DNA of 64,000 nt from the NCBI RefSeq assembly GCF_013778505.1, contig NZ_JAAOWU010000006.1, forward strand, positions 186,001-250,000, written 5' to 3'. The first letter of the stretch is position 1. Each line of letters starts with the position of its first letter. The translations under genes were made by a program, and so were the position numbers. The stretch is from Pseudomonas sivasensis (GTDB lineage: Bacteria; Pseudomonadota; Gammaproteobacteria; Pseudomonadales; Pseudomonadaceae). The notes beneath the pieces were generated by a model. That model searched no databases. It was not told the origin of the DNA and was given only the letters and a program-made list of their open reading frames with translations. Below, piece by piece: positions 1 to 11,305 of the stretch.

Positions 1-1103
1 TAGGTCTGCACTTGAATCTCTTTCTCGACCTTGGCCGCATCCAGGGTCGCGCGGTTACTGCCGGCATCGAAGATCGGCACGCTGATACTCGGGGCGAAGG
101 TCCAGGCGCCGCTGCCGGCCTTGAACAGGCTGGACAGTGACGAACTGGCGGAGCCCGCATTCGCGGTGAGGCTGATGCTGGGGAAAAACGCCGCACGGGC
201 CGCGCCAATGTCGATATTCGCGGACTTGAGGCTGTGCTCCGCCGCGAGTACATCGGGGCGTCGCTGCAACAGGCTCGATGGCAGCTCGGCCGGCACCTGC
301 ACCAACGCCGCCGCCGATTGCAGATGGGTGTCGGGCAGCAGGGCGTCGGGAATGTCGCTGCCAACCAGCAGGCGCAAGGCGTTGCGGTCCTGGAGAATCT
401 GGCTCTGATACTCGGCCACATCGACCCGCGCTGACTCGACGGTGGTTTGCGCCTGGGCCACAGCCAACGCCGTGGAACCACCCAGGGCGTGGCTGCGCTG
501 GGTCAGTTCGTAGGTGGATTGCTGGCTGGCCAGGGTTTCCTCGGCCAGTTGCAGGTGCTCGTTGTCGGCGGCCAGGGTCAGCCAGGCGGTGGCCACTTCG
601 GCCACCAGGCTGATTTGCGTGCTGCGCCGGGTTTCGGTCAGTGCCAGGTAGTCTTCCAGCGCTTCGTCCTGCAGGTTCTGCACGCGGCCGAACACGTCGA
701 CTTCATAGCTGCTCAGCCCCAGCTGGGCACTGTAGTCGTGGCTGGTGACGGCCGTGCCGCTGCTGGACAGCGAACCCGGCGTGCGGCTGTGAGTACCGCT
801 GACGCTGGCGTCGATGGTCGGGAACGCCGCGGCCCGCTGGATGCGGTATTGCGCCTGGGCCTTCTCGATATTCAGGCTGGCCAGGCGCAGGTCGCGGTTA
901 TTGGCCATCGCCAGGGTTTGCAGTTGTGCCAAGCGGCGGTCGGTAAAGAACTGCTGCCACTGGATGTCGGCCGGCACCTCACCCTGCACGCCCGCTTGCC
1001 ATTCGCCAGGCACCGGGGCTTCAGGCTGTTGATACTGCGGCGCCAGGTTGATGCAGCCGCTCAGGACCAAGGCGGCCACTAACGGACAGAGAAAGCGGAT
1101 CAT
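1..1103 (-). CDS. RND efflux outer-membrane lipoprotein (OprM/TtgC family), 3' end cut by window edge
   Basis: This is the outer-membrane channel of a tripartite drug efflux pump. The visible protein begins MIRFLCPL and has a lipobox LSGC with the lipidated cysteine near residue 17, so it is exported and anchored as a lipoprotein. The following sequence has the alternating helical repeats of the TolC/OprM family, with motifs such as [19 protein letters not shown] and [10 protein letters not shown] and a second-half repeat [17 protein letters not shown]. About 367 codons are present of the usual 470 to 490, so the C-terminus lies outside the window. The start ATG shares four bases (ATGA) with the stop of the pump gene, which indicates translational coupling in an adaptor-pump-channel operon. 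The family assignment is firm; which named Pseudomonas system it matches is not decided. Confidence 0.93.
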   Translation of the reverse strand, partial: MIRFLCPLVAALVLSGCINLAPQYQQPEAPVPGEWQAGVQGEVPADIQWQQFFTDRRLAQLQTLAMANNRDLRLASLNIEKAQAQYRIQRAAAFPTIDASVSGTHSRTPGSLSSSGTAVTSHDYSAQLGLSSYEVDVFGRVQNLQDEALEDYLALTETRRSTQISLVAEVATAWLTLAADNEHLQLAEETLASQQSTYELTQRSHALGGSTALAVAQAQTTVESARVDVAEYQSQILQDRNALRLLVGSDIPDALLPDTHLQSAAALVQVPAELPSSLLQRRPDVLAAEHSLKSANIDIGAARAAFFPSISLTANAGSASSSLSSLFKAGSGAWTFAPSISVPIFDAGSNRATLDAAKVEKEIQVQT

Positions 1104-4100
1104 GCGTCACCTTTTTCGACAGTGGGCGTCGTGCTGACACGGCCAAAGCGGCGGCGGATCAACACAAAAAACAGCGGTACAAAGAAGATCCCCAGCACCG
1201 TGGCGCTGAACATGCCGCCCAGCACACCGGTACCGATGGCGCGACGCCCGGCGGAACCTGCGCCACTGCTCACGGCCAGGGGCAGCACGCCGAACATGAA
1301 GGCCAGCGAGGTCATCAGGATCGGCCGCAAGCGCTGGCGCACGGCAATCAGCGTCGCCTCGCGAAGGCTGTTGCCCTGCTCTTGCAGGTGCTTGGCAAAT
1401 TCGACGATCAGGATCGCGTTTTTCGCCGCCAGCCCAACGGTGGTCAGCAGGCCGACCTGGAAGTACACGTCATTGCTCAACCCGGTCAATCGCGTGGCCA
1501 ACACCGCGCCAACGATGCCCAGCGGCACCACCAGAATCACCGAGAACGGCACCGACCAGCTCTCGTACAGTGCGGCCAGGCACAGGAACACAAACAGGAT
1601 GGACACCGCATACAGCAACGGCGCCTGGGATCCGGAAAGACGCAGTTGGTAGGACTGGCCGGTCCACTCGTAGCCGATGCCATCGGGCAGTTGCCGAGCA
1701 ATCGCTTCCACCGCGTCCATCGCAGCGCCGGAGCTCACGCCGGGCGCCGGGTCGCCTACCACTTCCAGGGAGGATGTGCCGTTGTAGCGCTCCAGCAAAG
1801 GCGAGCCATAGCTCCAGGCACTGCTGGCAAATGACGAAAACGGCACCATTTCACCGTTGCTGTTGCGCACGAACCAGTGATCCAGATCCGCCGCTTGCAT
1901 GCGGGTGCTGGCGTCGCCCTGCACGTAGACCTTCTTCACGCGGCCCTGGTTGAGGAAGTCGTTCACATACGTGCCGCCCAACGCCGTGGACAAGGTGCTG
2001 TTGATGTCGCTGGTGCTCAGGCTCAAGGCCCCCGCCTTGCGGTCATCGATGCTGATTTTGAGTTGCGGTGCGTCGTCCAGGCCATTGCTGCGTACGCCCA
2101 GCAGGCGCGGGTCTTGCCTGGCCAGCGCAATAAACTGCTCGCGCGCCGCCACCAACGCATCGTGGCCAAGACCGGCGAGGTCCTTGAGCTGCAAATCAAA
2201 CCCTGAACTCTGGCCCAGGCCGCGCACGGCGGGCGGTTGCATCACGAACACATCGGCATCGCCAATGCTTGCCAGTGCCAACGTGGCGCGTTGGGCAATC
2301 GTAGCGGCATCGTCTGAGCGCTCACTCCAGTCCTTCAAGCGAATAAACGCGCGCGCGGTGTTCTGGCTGTTGCCGCCCATGCCCAGCCCGCTGATGCTGA
2401 TCATCGCCTCGACTTCCGGCTGCTTGAGCATGTACTGCTCGAACTGGTGCAACACCGCCTGGGTACGGCTGTCGGTGGCCCCCACCGGCAGCTGGATTTG
2501 CGCCATGAGAATGCCCTGATCCTCATCCGGCAGGAACGAGGTAGGCAAGCTGGCGTAACCCGCCGCCATGGCTGCAGCGATCAGCGCGTACACCACCAGG
2601 CTGCGGCGTGAGCGTTGCAGGACACCGCCAACCAACGTTTCATACGCGCGGGAGCAACGATCAAAGGAACGATTGAACCAGCCGAAAAAGCCCCGTTGAA
2701 CGGCGTGCCCTGGTTTGAGCAGCGTGGCGCACAGTGCTGGCGTGAGGGTCATCGCAACCACCACCGAAAGCACCATGGCCGAGACGATGGTCACCGAAAA
2801 CTGCCGATAGATAATCCCGGTGGAGCCCCCAAAAAACGCCATGGGAATAAACACCGCACTCAACACCAGGGCGATGCCGACCAGCGCGCTGGTGATTTCA
2901 TCCATCGACTGCCGCGTGGCCGCCAGGGCCGACAAGCCCTGCTCGGCCATCACCCGTTCGACGTTTTCCACCACCACAATCGCATCGTCGACCAGCAACC
3001 CAATGGCCAGGACCATGGCAAACATGGTCAGGGTATTGATCGAGTACCCGAACAACGCCAACACGCCAAACGTGCCCAACAGAACCACCGGCACCGTGAT
3101 CGCCGGGATCAGCGTAGCGCGCAGGTTTTGCAGGAACAGGAACATGATCAGCACCACCAGCACGATGGCCTCGCCCAGGGACTTGACCACTTCCTCGATG
3201 GACAGGCTCACAAAGGGCGTGGTGTCGTAGGCGATCACGTTCTTCAATTGCATTTCAGTGGGGTAAAACGGCGCCAGCTCCTTGAGCTTGGCCTTGACCG
3301 CCTCGCCCACGTCCAGCGCATTGGCGCCCGCCGCCAGTTGCACGCCCATGGCGGCGGCCGGCTTGCCGTTGAGGGCCGAGTTGATGTCATAACTCTCGCT
3401 GCCCAACTCCACGGTCGCCACGTCGCCGAGCAGCACTACCGCGCCGTCGCTGCTGGACTTGATCACCACGTTGCGGAACGCTTCGGCCGTTTGCAGCTTG
3501 CTGCGCGCGCTGATGGTGGCATTGAGTTGCTGCCCCTTCACCGCCGGCAATGCGCCGAGTTGGCCGGCTGACACTTCGGTGTTTTGCGCCTCCAGCGCAG
3601 AGCTCACATCCGACGGCATCAGCGCGTATTTTTCCAGTAGCGCCGGGTCCAGCCAGATGCGCATGGCGTAGCCAGAACCGAGGGTCTGTACGTCGCCCAC
3701 GCCGTCGATACGGCTGATGGAATCGAGCAAGGTGCTGGAGATGTAGTCACCAATCTGGGTCCCGGTGACGCTGGGATTATCCGAGGCCAGGGCGGCAATC
3801 ATCAAAAAGTCCGAACCGCCCTTGGTCACGGTCAAGCCTTCGCTCTGCACCGACTGCGGCAAGCGCGATTCGGCCTGTTGCAGCTTGTTCTGCACCTGCA
3901 TCTGCGCCACATCCGGGTCGGTGCCGGCGCCAAAGGTCAGGCTGATACTGGCGCTGCCCGCCGAACTGCTGGAGGCGGACATGTAGGTCAGGTTGTCCAG
4001 GCCTTTCATTTGCTGCTCGATGACCTGGGTCACCGAGTCTTCGACGGTCTTGGCCGACGCGCCGGTGTAGGTGGCGGAAATACGCACGGTGGGCGGCGCG

Positions 4101-4213
4101 ATGTCCGGGTACTGCTCCAGCGGCAACTGGCTGATGGATAACGCACCGCCGAGCATGATGACGATGGCGATGACCCAGGCGAAAATCGGTCGATCAATAA
4201 AGAAACGCGCCAT
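1100..4213 (-). CDS. RND (HAE1) multidrug efflux pump, inner-membrane subunit (MexB/TtgB-like)
   Basis: This is a proton-driven multidrug transporter of the inner membrane. The 1037-residue length is typical of AcrB/MexB. The protein opens with the family signature [14 protein letters not shown] and carries the proton-relay aspartate pair in [14 protein letters not shown] at about residues 409-410. Two large periplasmic porter loops and twelve membrane spans are arranged as two repeats. The ATG at 4213 is preferred over the TTG six bases upstream because an AGGAGG site lies seven bases before it and homologues start with MARFF. It follows the adaptor gene by two bases and overlaps the channel gene by four. 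Substrates cannot be read from the sequence. Confidence 0.96.
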   Translation of the reverse strand: MARFFIDRPIFAWVIAIVIMLGGALSISQLPLEQYPDIAPPTVRISATYTGASAKTVEDSVTQVIEQQMKGLDNLTYMSASSSSAGSASISLTFGAGTDPDVAQMQVQNKLQQAESRLPQSVQSEGLTVTKGGSDFLMIAALASDNPSVTGTQIGDYISSTLLDSISRIDGVGDVQTLGSGYAMRIWLDPALLEKYALMPSDVSSALEAQNTEVSAGQLGALPAVKGQQLNATISARSKLQTAEAFRNVVIKSSSDGAVVLLGDVATVELGSESYDINSALNGKPAAAMGVQLAAGANALDVGEAVKAKLKELAPFYPTEMQLKNVIAYDTTPFVSLSIEEVVKSLGEAIVLVVLIMFLFLQNLRATLIPAITVPVVLLGTFGVLALFGYSINTLTMFAMVLAIGLLVDDAIVVVENVERVMAEQGLSALAATRQSMDEITSALVGIALVLSAVFIPMAFFGGSTGIIYRQFSVTIVSAMVLSVVVAMTLTPALCATLLKPGHAVQRGFFGWFNRSFDRCSRAYETLVGGVLQRSRRSLVVYALIAAAMAAGYASLPTSFLPDEDQGILMAQIQLPVGATDSRTQAVLHQFEQYMLKQPEVEAMISISGLGMGGNSQNTARAFIRLKDWSERSDDAATIAQRATLALASIGDADVFVMQPPAVRGLGQSSGFDLQLKDLAGLGHDALVAAREQFIALARQDPRLLGVRSNGLDDAPQLKISIDDRKAGALSLSTSDINSTLSTALGGTYVNDFLNQGRVKKVYVQGDASTRMQAADLDHWFVRNSNGEMVPFSSFASSAWSYGSPLLERYNGTSSLEVVGDPAPGVSSGAAMDAVEAIARQLPDGIGYEWTGQSYQLRLSGSQAPLLYAVSILFVFLCLAALYESWSVPFSVILVVPLGIVGAVLATRLTGLSNDVYFQVGLLTTVGLAAKNAILIVEFAKHLQEQGNSLREATLIAVRQRLRPILMTSLAFMFGVLPLAVSSGAGSAGRRAIGTGVLGGMFSATVLGIFFVPLFFVLIRRRFGRVSTTPTVEKGDA

Positions 4214-4215
4214 GT

Positions 4216-5385
4216 TCAACCCTCCTGCGCCAGGGCGCCGGCATCTGCGGCCTGGGTCTGGACCACGGCGCCGATGCGGACTTTTTGCCCACCCTCGACG
4301 ATCACCTGGTCACCGGCCTTCAAACCGGCGGTCACCCACCACTGGTTGCCCACGGCGCGGTCAACGGTGAGCACGCGTTGCTCGACCTTGCCGTCAACCA
4401 CCAGCAACACCGAGGTCACGCCGCTGGCGCTGCGGCTCACGGCTTTTTGCGGAATCAGGATCGCCTGGTCATCGCGGGCCTGCTCCAACACGCCGCGCAC
4501 GTACATGCCGGGCATCAGCAAATGCTCCGGGTTGTCGAATACCGCGCGCAAGGTCACGGTGCCGGTGCCCTGGTTGACGCTGACCCCGCTGAACTTGAGG
4601 CGGCCGTCGTGGTTGTAGGCGCTGCCGTCATCCAGCTTGAGGCTGATGCGGGCCTCGCCGTCAGCGTTGGCCTGCAACACGCCACTAGCCAGGTCGCGCT
4701 TGAGGGCCAGCAATTCGGTAGTGGACTGGGTCACATCCACATAGATCGGGTCGAGTTGCTGCACGGTCGTGAGTGCGGTGTCCTGGTTGGCCACCACCAG
4801 CGCACCGGGTGTCACGGTAGACGTTTCGATGCGCCCCGCGACCGGCGACGTGATGCGGGTATAGGCCAGGTTGATGCGGGCGGTGTCGAGGTCGGCCTGG
4901 GCCACCTGCACGTCAGCGGCGGCGGTCAGCAGGGTGGCCTGTGAGTCCTCGTTGGTTTGCTGGCTGATGGCGTCGATCTTCACCAACTGGGCGTTACGCG
5001 CGGCGGTGGTCTGTGCCGACTTTAACGTGGCGCGCGCCTTGGCCAGGCTCGCCTGGGCCTCAGCCAGCGCCGCTTTGTACGGTGCCGCATCTAGTTGGTA
5101 CAGCGCCTGCCCGGCTTTCACCTCGGCGCCTTCGACAAACAGGCGCTGTTGCACGATCCCGCCGACCTGCGGGCGAATCTCGGCGACCATAAAGGCCTGG
5201 GTACGCCCGGCCAGTTCAGTGGTCCGCACCTGGCTCTTGGGTTCCACGGTGATCACCGAGACTTTGGGGGCAGCGACTTCGGGCGCGGGGTCGCCAGCCG
5301 AGCAGCCACCGAGCAGCACCAGAATGATGACGGACAGGAGAACCGCGGCGGTTACCAGGTATTTGGCGAAGAATTTGGTCGACAT
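4216..5385 (-). CDS. RND efflux periplasmic adaptor lipoprotein (MexA/TtgA-like)
   Basis: This is the membrane-fusion protein linking the pump to the outer-membrane channel. It has an N-terminal hydrophobic stretch ending in lipobox LGGC, so it is a lipoprotein. A lipoyl/barrel-sandwich half ([17 protein letters not shown]) is followed by a helical hairpin, the second lipoyl half ([12 protein letters not shown]) and the beta-barrel domain ([13 protein letters not shown]). It has 389 residues from the MSTKFF start. An upstream in-frame ATG at 5439 adds 18 unlikely residues; the chosen start has an AGAGG site nearby and gives a proper signal peptide. It is first in the efflux operon and divergent from the BaeSR-like genes, which are the likely regulators (inference). 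Confidence 0.95.
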   Translation of the reverse strand: MSTKFFAKYLVTAAVLLSVIILVLLGGCSAGDPAPEVAAPKVSVITVEPKSQVRTTELAGRTQAFMVAEIRPQVGGIVQQRLFVEGAEVKAGQALYQLDAAPYKAALAEAQASLAKARATLKSAQTTAARNAQLVKIDAISQQTNEDSQATLLTAAADVQVAQADLDTARINLAYTRITSPVAGRIETSTVTPGALVVANQDTALTTVQQLDPIYVDVTQSTTELLALKRDLASGVLQANADGEARISLKLDDGSAYNHDGRLKFSGVSVNQGTGTVTLRAVFDNPEHLLMPGMYVRGVLEQARDDQAILIPQKAVSRSASGVTSVLLVVDGKVEQRVLTVDRAVGNQWWVTAGLKAGDQVIVEGGQKVRIGAVVQTQAADAGALAQEG

Positions 5386-5532
5386 AGTTGCCTCTGCAAG
5401 ACGGGGTGGTGCAAGCCTTACCCTCATGCTGCAAGGCAAATGTGCAGGAAAATTGAAGATTGCCGACCTGGGTTGAATCTTTCGTCCGTGGGGGCCTAAA
5501 TGGACGCGTCCCTTTTGTTACGGCCCCCATTC

Positions 5533-6918
5533 ATGAAGTTGAGTATCTCCACCAAGTTGTTTGTCGCGGTGCTGGCCGGTGTGTTGCTGGTCATCCTGAG
5601 CATGGGCCTGGCCACCAGTTGGAGTTTTGGTCGGGGGTTCCTGGGCTTTATCAATGAGCAGGCAATGGAGCGCATGGCCCAGGTGGTGCCGCGCCTGGCC
5701 ACGGCTTACCAACGTGAGGGCAATTGGGACTTTCTGCGCAATCGGCCGGATCGCTGGTTTGACGTCATGCGGCCCGACCCGGATGCCGCGCGTGCGACGG
5801 ATGATTTGCGCCCCCCGCTGGCCTCGGACTTGACCGGTGCACTGTTTCGCATCGCCCTCCTCGATAAAGACAAGAAACGCGTCACCGGTTACCCGGCCAT
5901 TGGCGAAGATGCGCTGGTACAGCCCGTGGTGGTGAACAGCGAAACCGTCGGCTGGCTGGCCGTCACGCCATTCCAGAGCGTGACCGAAGCCGGCGGCGAA
6001 CGCTTCCAGCAGTACCAACTGCGCACCAGCCTGGTGATCGGCGTGTTCTCGTTGCTGCTGGCGATGCTGATAGCCTGGTGGATCGCCCGCACACTGCTGG
6101 AGCCGGTCAAGCGCGTGGCCGCCGCCACCCACCGCTTGGCCAGCGGCGACTACAGCAGTCGCGTGGCCGTGGCCTCCGACGACGAAGTCGGCCAACTGTC
6201 CCGCGACTTCAACCAATTGGCCTACACCCTGGAGCGCAACGAGAAAATGCGCCGAGAATTTATGGCCGATGTCTCCCATGAACTGCGCACCCCGCTGTCG
6301 GTTCTGCGTGGCGAACTGGAGGCGATCGAGGACGGTGTGCGCAGCCTTGACCAAAGCTCAATGAAGTCGCTGCAAGGCGAAGTCAGCATGCTCAGCAAGC
6401 TGGTGGATGACCTGTATGAACTGTCGCTGGCGGACGTAGGCGCCCTGACCTACCGCAAGGCCCCATGCCTGCTGAACGACCTGCTCGAAAACAGCCTGGC
6501 GATGTACCGGGACCGCTTCACCGCCCGCCAGTTGCAGATCGACCTGGAGTTGCCGCGCCAGCCCGTGGAGTTGCTGGCGGATGCCAGTCGCTTGCAGCAA
6601 TTGTTTTCCAACCTGCTGGAAAATGCCGTGCGCTACACCGACGTCAACGGCACGTTGCGCATCAGTGTCGGTGTCGACCGCGACACGGTGCGTATCGACT
6701 TTCTCGACTCCGGGCCGGGCGTGTCCGCAGACCAGTTGCCGCGCTTGTTCGAGCGGTTCTACCGCGGCGAGTCATCGCGCAACCGTGAGCATGGCGGCGC
6801 TGGCCTGGGCCTGGCAATCTGCCGCAGCATCGCCAACGCCCACGATGGCAGCCTGGTTGCCGACCACTCGCCCTATGGCGGCCTGTGGCTGATCCTGCGC
6901 CTGCCCCGGAGCCTGTGA
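5533..6918 (+). CDS. baeS: BaeS-like sensor histidine kinase
   Basis: This is an envelope-stress-type sensor kinase. It has a membrane span at its N-terminus (KLFVAVLAGVLLVILSMG) and a periplasmic sensor segment. A second span near residues 160-180 is followed by HAMP, then the phospho-acceptor DVSHELRTPLS with His at about residue 249. The ATP-binding boxes follow: N box NLLENAVRYTD, DSGPGV, and GGAGLGLAICRS. The start is uncertain: ATG at 5500 has a G-rich stretch upstream and would add 11 residues, while 5533 aligns better with BaeS homologues. The response regulator follows after three bases. Divergence from the efflux operon supports control of that operon, as E. coli BaeSR controls RND pumps, but this is inferred. 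Confidence 0.88.
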   Translation: MKLSISTKLFVAVLAGVLLVILSMGLATSWSFGRGFLGFINEQAMERMAQVVPRLATAYQREGNWDFLRNRPDRWFDVMRPDPDAARATDDLRPPLASDLTGALFRIALLDKDKKRVTGYPAIGEDALVQPVVVNSETVGWLAVTPFQSVTEAGGERFQQYQLRTSLVIGVFSLLLAMLIAWWIARTLLEPVKRVAAATHRLASGDYSSRVAVASDDEVGQLSRDFNQLAYTLERNEKMRREFMADVSHELRTPLSVLRGELEAIEDGVRSLDQSSMKSLQGEVSMLSKLVDDLYELSLADVGALTYRKAPCLLNDLLENSLAMYRDRFTARQLQIDLELPRQPVELLADASRLQQLFSNLLENAVRYTDVNGTLRISVGVDRDTVRIDFLDSGPGVSADQLPRLFERFYRGESSRNREHGGAGLGLAICRSIANAHDGSLVADHSPYGGLWLILRLPRSL

Positions 6919-6921
6919 ACC

Positions 6922-7617
6922 ATGAACGATGAACAGCCGATCCTGATCGTCGAAGACGAACCCAAACTCGCCGCCCTGATGCGGGACTACCTCGAGGCGG
7001 CCGGCTACACCACGCTGTGCCTGGACAATGGCCTGCACGTGGTGCCCGCCGTGCGCGCCCACGAACCTAAATTAGTCCTGCTCGACCTGATGCTGCCCGG
7101 CCGTGACGGCATGCAGCTGTGCCAGGACCTGCGTGGTTTCAGCGCGGTGCCGATCATCATGATCACCGCCCGCGTCGAAGAAGTGGACCGCCTGCTCGGC
7201 CTGGAACTGGGCGCCGACGACTACATCTGCAAGCCCTTCAGCCCCCGTGAAGTGGTGGCGCGGGTCAAGGCCATCCTGCGCCGCAGCCCGCAGTTGCTGG
7301 ACACCAGCGCGCCACGCCTGCTGATCGACGAGGCTCGCTACCAGGCCTCGCTGGACGGCATCACGCTGGACCTCACGCCCCTTGAATTGCGCCTGCTCAA
7401 CACCTTCGCCCGCGCCGCCGGCCGCGTATTTTCCCGCGACCAATTGTTGGATCACATCTATTCCGACCACCGCGTGGTGACCGACCGCACGGTGGACAGC
7501 CATATCCGCAACCTGCGGCGAAAGCTGGAACAGGTGTGCCCTGGAGAAACGCCGATTGAGTCGTTGTATGGGGTGGGGTATCGGTTTCAGTTGGCTGAAA
7601 AGCGGCCACATGCCTGA
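6922..7617 (+). CDS. baeR: BaeR-like OmpR-family response regulator
   Basis: This is the DNA-binding partner of the kinase directly upstream. The receiver domain has acidic residues near 11-12, the phospho-acceptor Asp at about 55 in [13 protein letters not shown], and the conserved Lys in [13 protein letters not shown] winged-helix output domain follows ([38 protein letters not shown]). Segments such as [20 protein letters not shown] closely match my memory of E. coli BaeR, which is stronger evidence than family alone. Its length of 231 residues is normal. It converges on treS across a REP doublet. Confidence 0.92.
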   Translation: MNDEQPILIVEDEPKLAALMRDYLEAAGYTTLCLDNGLHVVPAVRAHEPKLVLLDLMLPGRDGMQLCQDLRGFSAVPIIMITARVEEVDRLLGLELGADDYICKPFSPREVVARVKAILRRSPQLLDTSAPRLLIDEARYQASLDGITLDLTPLELRLLNTFARAAGRVFSRDQLLDHIYSDHRVVTDRTVDSHIRNLRRKLEQVCPGETPIESLYGVGYRFQLAEKRPHA

Positions 7618-7631
7618 AAACACTGCGGGTT

Positions 7632-7750
7632 CAAATGTGGGAGGGGCGGTGCGACGATTCGACTTGCCCCGGATAGCGGTGTGTCAGTCACTGATTTATT
7701 AACTGACCCACTGCTATCGGGGGTCGGGGGCAAGCCCCCTCCCACATTTG
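7632..7750. repeat. REP doublet (inverted pair)
   Basis: The left arm starts CAAATGTGGGAGGGG and the right arm ends CCCCTCCCACATTTG, so the two arms are inverted copies; each also carries GATAGC and a GTCAGT or ACTGAC segment nearer the centre. This is the form of the REP/REPIN elements common in P. fluorescens-group genomes. It lies between two converging genes (baeR-like and treS) and can fold into a hairpin that would stop transcripts from both sides. Folding and termination are inferred. Confidence 0.8.
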
Positions 7751-7768
7751 GTGCTTGGAGGATTGGGG

Positions 7769-9832
7769 TTACATCGGCGTGCTGCTGATAACCCGCAACG
7801 CCAGGCCCTCGTACGCATCCAGGGTAATGGTGAACTCACCCTCCGCCGTCAGATCCCCTTCAACCCGTTCGTTGATGATGTCCACCACCATCCCCGCCGC
7901 GATACCCGGCAGGTTGAGGGTTTCGGTGATCGGCGTCGCGCCGAAGTTCAGCGCGGTGATTTGCGTGCCCTTCCCGGCCGGCAAGTCGTGAACCATGATC
8001 AGCAGCGCCGGGTTTTCCACGTCTGGCACCAGGATCTGACGGCTGGCGGCGATGTCGTAGGCGCGGCGTACGGCTAAGATTTTTTGCAGCTGCGAGGCAA
8101 ATGATTCGGGGTCCAGCAACTGGCTGTTCAGGCTGCCGTACAGGCTTTTCGAGCGCGGCATCTGGCCGGCCGACAATTCTGCGTCCGGGTTCAGGTCTAC
8201 CAGGTCGTAGGCGCCGCGATGAATCCAGCGGGTGTCGCCGTCCTGCATCAAGTGCTCAACGTCGTCGGCCGCCAACGGCAGCGCCCCGACCAAATCCCAG
8301 CCGGACAAGGCAAACACCCCTGGCTGCATGGCGTTGTACATCACCAGCAGTAAATGGATCTGGCGGATCTGTTCGATATCCGCAGGCGTAATCGCGTCCA
8401 GGTCACGAATGCCCAGCGCCGCCGTGATGATGCTCGCCGTGGTGCAGGACACGCCATTGGTGACGAACTTAAGGTTGTACGGCGCATGCTCGCCCGTCAG
8501 GCGTTCGTACATCTGTTCGCGAATGTGCTCGCGCAGGATATTGCCGGGGAAGGTCTGGCCTTGGTAAAGGAAGCTGTCGTTGGCGTGCAGGGTCCAGAAG
8601 TGCACCAGTTCAAGGGTCAACTCGTCGTGATTCTGCAAGGCATGGATCAGCGAGCCAGGGTCGATGCCCTGACGGTGCATTTCACGCAGCATCAGGCGCA
8701 GGAACTCGGCATCGCCCATCAGCAGTGCATGCTGGTACGCGGGACGGGTGATGAAGTCATAGGACAGGTCGGCGCCGCCGTGGGACATGGAGGCGATATC
8801 GTCGACAGTGAGATTCAGCTCCTGAAAACTGAACCCTCCCGCCTTGCGAATCGCCCCGCCGAGCAGTTGGTTGCCGGTGATCGACAGGGGATGGCTCTCC
8901 GACCAGGCCGTGCCATCGAGCTTTCGTTCCACACCAAGGAAGCCGTTGGCGTCCAGGCGCAGGATCTTGGCACCCATCACGTCGATGGCGTGCAGGGCGT
9001 CGCCGATGATCATCTGCTGCGCGGCGAAGGTCGGGTCCAGCCAGTTGAGTGACGGCTGACCTTCCTTGAAGTAATGCAGGTACACCCAGCGACGCGGCTT
9101 GCCATCCACGCCGATGACCACGGGCGTGGTGCTCCAGTCGGTTTCCTTCACGCCAGGCTCAAAGAAGATCACCCGCTGCAATTGGCCGACGATGTAGTGC
9201 TTGTCGCGCAGGGCGTCCACTTGCAGCGGGCTGAGGTTCTGCGCATCGCGGCCCTCGGCCACGTCGGGCAGCAACGGCCAGTCTTCCTCACGAATTTCCA
9301 CCATGTGGTAGAGGCCGGGGTAATCCTCGTACGCCATTTCGGCCAGGCGGAAATCCGCGCCCTTGCCGGTGTGGGACGGGATCACATCGTCAATGATCAC
9401 CGCGTTGTGCGCCGCCGCCATGCGCGTCAACGCCTGCAACTGCGCCTCAGTGCCCAGCTGCGGGTCGATCTCGAAGCTGATGCGGTCGAAGTTGCCGTCG
9501 ATGGTCGGCGTGTGCCGTGTCCCGCTCAGGCCACCGGACTTTTTCAGCGGGCCGTTATGAATGCCTTGGATGCCGATCTTCGACAAGGTATGCCACAGGG
9601 TTTCATCCCCCAGCGCCTCCAGCACCGTACCGCCCTCACGGGTCACGATCGAGGCCGGATAGGCGGTGAACCACACCGACGAGAGGGCCGTGGCGTCGCG
9701 CGGCCGTGTCTGTGCAAAGGGCTGCTGCCACAACCGGCCCTGCCCCGAATAGAGCTTGGCGCGCTGGCGGGCCGCATGCAGCATCGATTGTTCTACCAGC
9801 CAGTTCACATGGTTGTTTTCAGCAGCGGTCAT
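7769..9832 (-). CDS. treS: Trehalose synthase (maltose alpha-D-glucosyltransferase), short Pseudomonas type
   Basis: This enzyme interconverts maltose and trehalose in the cytoplasm. It is a GH13-fold protein of 687 residues. The conserved regions are visible as [30 protein letters not shown] (nucleophile Asp), [12 protein letters not shown] (acid/base Glu), and [12 protein letters not shown] (His-Asp). Sequence and length match the Pseudomonas-type trehalose synthase I know from P. stutzeri rather than the actinobacterial TreS. No fused maltokinase domain is present. The gene stands alone between a REP doublet and an AraC-type regulator, 18 kb from the glycogen/trehalose operon, so it is probably regulated separately. 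The ribosome site is weak. Confidence 0.9.
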   Translation of the reverse strand: MTAAENNHVNWLVEQSMLHAARQRAKLYSGQGRLWQQPFAQTRPRDATALSSVWFTAYPASIVTREGGTVLEALGDETLWHTLSKIGIQGIHNGPLKKSGGLSGTRHTPTIDGNFDRISFEIDPQLGTEAQLQALTRMAAAHNAVIIDDVIPSHTGKGADFRLAEMAYEDYPGLYHMVEIREEDWPLLPDVAEGRDAQNLSPLQVDALRDKHYIVGQLQRVIFFEPGVKETDWSTTPVVIGVDGKPRRWVYLHYFKEGQPSLNWLDPTFAAQQMIIGDALHAIDVMGAKILRLDANGFLGVERKLDGTAWSESHPLSITGNQLLGGAIRKAGGFSFQELNLTVDDIASMSHGGADLSYDFITRPAYQHALLMGDAEFLRLMLREMHRQGIDPGSLIHALQNHDELTLELVHFWTLHANDSFLYQGQTFPGNILREHIREQMYERLTGEHAPYNLKFVTNGVSCTTASIITAALGIRDLDAITPADIEQIRQIHLLLVMYNAMQPGVFALSGWDLVGALPLAADDVEHLMQDGDTRWIHRGAYDLVDLNPDAELSAGQMPRSKSLYGSLNSQLLDPESFASQLQKILAVRRAYDIAASRQILVPDVENPALLIMVHDLPAGKGTQITALNFGATPITETLNLPGIAAGMVVDIINERVEGDLTAEGEFTITLDAYEGLALRVISSTPM

Positions 9833-9982
9833 AAGCTCGGTACCTGTCGTCGTGAAACGTTACTCGTAGACATATGAGGGGTACGGAGCCCATTCGTTGC
9901 ATTGCAATGGCCGTCATTACGCCGTGGATCGACAGGATCGATTCTGAACAGAGCGGCCGCTCCCACAACGGATCGGCGTCGG

Positions 9983-10990
9983 CTATTTGACCAACCGCTT
10001 CTCCTTCGAGGGGCGATAGCCGAAATACGAGCTGTAGCACTTGCTGAAATGGCTCGGCGACACAAATCCGCACGCCACCAGCACTTCCACCTGTGACAAC
10101 TCGGTGTGCTGCAACAACCGACGCGCTTCCGTCACTCGCAATTCCATGTAGTAGCGCTGCGGCGTGGTGCCCAGCTGTTCCTTGAACAACCGCTCAAGCT
10201 GGCGGCGGGAACGACCCGCGTAGACGGCGAGCTGGTCCAGTTCCAAAGGCTCTTCGAGGTTGGCGTCCATCAGCTTTACCACTTCACGCAACGGCGCGCT
10301 GACGCTGACATTTTCAGTGGGTTTGATACGCCGGTAGCGGGACTCCTCAAACGCCAGGATGTCCTCGATACCTTCGACCAGTGCTTTGCCATGCAGGCTC
10401 TTGATCCAGTCCAGGGCCATATGGAAAGCGCCTGAAGGGCTGGAGGCGGTCAGGCGGTCGCGGTCGATCACGTAGGGTTCACTGGTGACGTCGGTGGCTT
10501 TGGACACTTCCGCCAGCGCCGGGCGGTGTTCGGGGTGGATGGCGCAACGGTAGCCCTGCAACAGCCCTGCGCGACCAAGAAACCAAGCGCCGTTCCACAA
10601 CCCCGCGAGGTGCACGCCGCGCTCGCCAGCGCTGCGCAGCAGTTGGATGAAATCCTCGCCGGCCTTGAGTTCAGTGCGAAAACCGCCGCAGATCACCAGC
10701 AAGTCCAAATCATGCAGCGCAGCAGCATCAAGGCACGCATCGGGGCGGATGACCAGACCCAGGTCGCTGATCACTTCGCCGTCGCCCCAACCAAACGTCC
10801 GCGAAGCGAACAGATCGGGACGCAGCAGGTTGGCGGTGACGAAGGTGTCGAGGGTCTGGGTGAACGCCGGAAGCGAGAAGTGTTCGAGCAACAGGAAGCC
10901 GACACGGGTGACCGATGCCGGTTGCGGGGTTTCATTGAGGTAGCGCAGGTTCTTGCCTTTCATGCCGCCGCTGAATTGACGTCTTTCCAT
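9983..10990 (-). CDS. AraC-family regulator with DJ-1/PfpI-like N-terminal domain (GlxA type)
   Basis: This is a transcription regulator of the GATase1-AraC class. The N-terminal half resembles a class I glutamine-amidotransferase fold (VGFLLLEHFSLPAF, LLVICGGFRTE, LAGLWNGAWFLGRAGLL). The C-terminal 100 residues form two helix-turn-helix units (LDQLAVYAGRSRRQLERLFKEQLG, VACGFVSPSHFSKCYSSYFG). Family members with this architecture include regulators of arginine and carnitine/choline use, but the ligand here cannot be deduced. The open frame extends to 11122. The start at 10990 (MERRQF) is the first credible one and MKGKNL at 10963 is an alternative; neither has a strong ribosome site. The neighbour in the same direction is treS, but a regulatory link is only possible. 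Confidence 0.85.
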   Translation of the reverse strand: MERRQFSGGMKGKNLRYLNETPQPASVTRVGFLLLEHFSLPAFTQTLDTFVTANLLRPDLFASRTFGWGDGEVISDLGLVIRPDACLDAAALHDLDLLVICGGFRTELKAGEDFIQLLRSAGERGVHLAGLWNGAWFLGRAGLLQGYRCAIHPEHRPALAEVSKATDVTSEPYVIDRDRLTASSPSGAFHMALDWIKSLHGKALVEGIEDILAFEESRYRRIKPTENVSVSAPLREVVKLMDANLEEPLELDQLAVYAGRSRRQLERLFKEQLGTTPQRYYMELRVTEARRLLQHTELSQVEVLVACGFVSPSHFSKCYSSYFGYRPSKEKRLVK

Positions 10991-11218
10991 CGAGGGTTGG
11001 CCCACTGTTATTGTTGATGCCGTGGGCGCCATCTTAGGGGGAAATGCGTTGGCTGTCTCAGGCGCTGATCTTGTAAAAAGCACAGCCCCCGGAAGCCCGT
11101 GGCAGAACAGTACAAGGCCCATCTGATACGGTTTTTTCTTTGTTATCTGCGCCTGTATTGAAATGCGCTCAAGGCGGACAATACCCCCAATCCTTATTCC
11201 CTTCCCTTCGGAGGCCTT

Positions 11219-11302
11219 ATGACCAAGATGGCGATTTTCCTGTTCGGTTTTTTAGTGCTGACCATCGGCATCGGCCTGCTGGCGACGATCTCACCGGTCT
11301 AG
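11219..11302 (+). CDS. 27-residue single-span membrane peptide
   Basis: A short frame encodes MTKMAIFLFGFLVLTIGIG followed by LLATISPV and a TAG stop. It is preceded by a good ribosome site (CGGAGG five bases before the ATG). Nearly the whole peptide is one hydrophobic helix, as in many bacterial small membrane proteins that bind larger partners. It ends four bases before the end of the converging LysE-family gene. I do not recognise a named family. The strong ribosome site and the membrane-helix composition are the evidence that it is translated. Confidence 0.55.
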   Translation: MTKMAIFLFGFLVLTIGIGLLATISPV

Positions 11303-11305
11303 CGC

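Noticed and set aside
2615..3571. Long plus-strand frame (318 codons) inside the RND pump gene
   Set aside because: It lies antisense to a clearly recognisable pump and its translation is low-complexity His/Arg/Gln, as expected of a shadow frame in GC-rich DNA.
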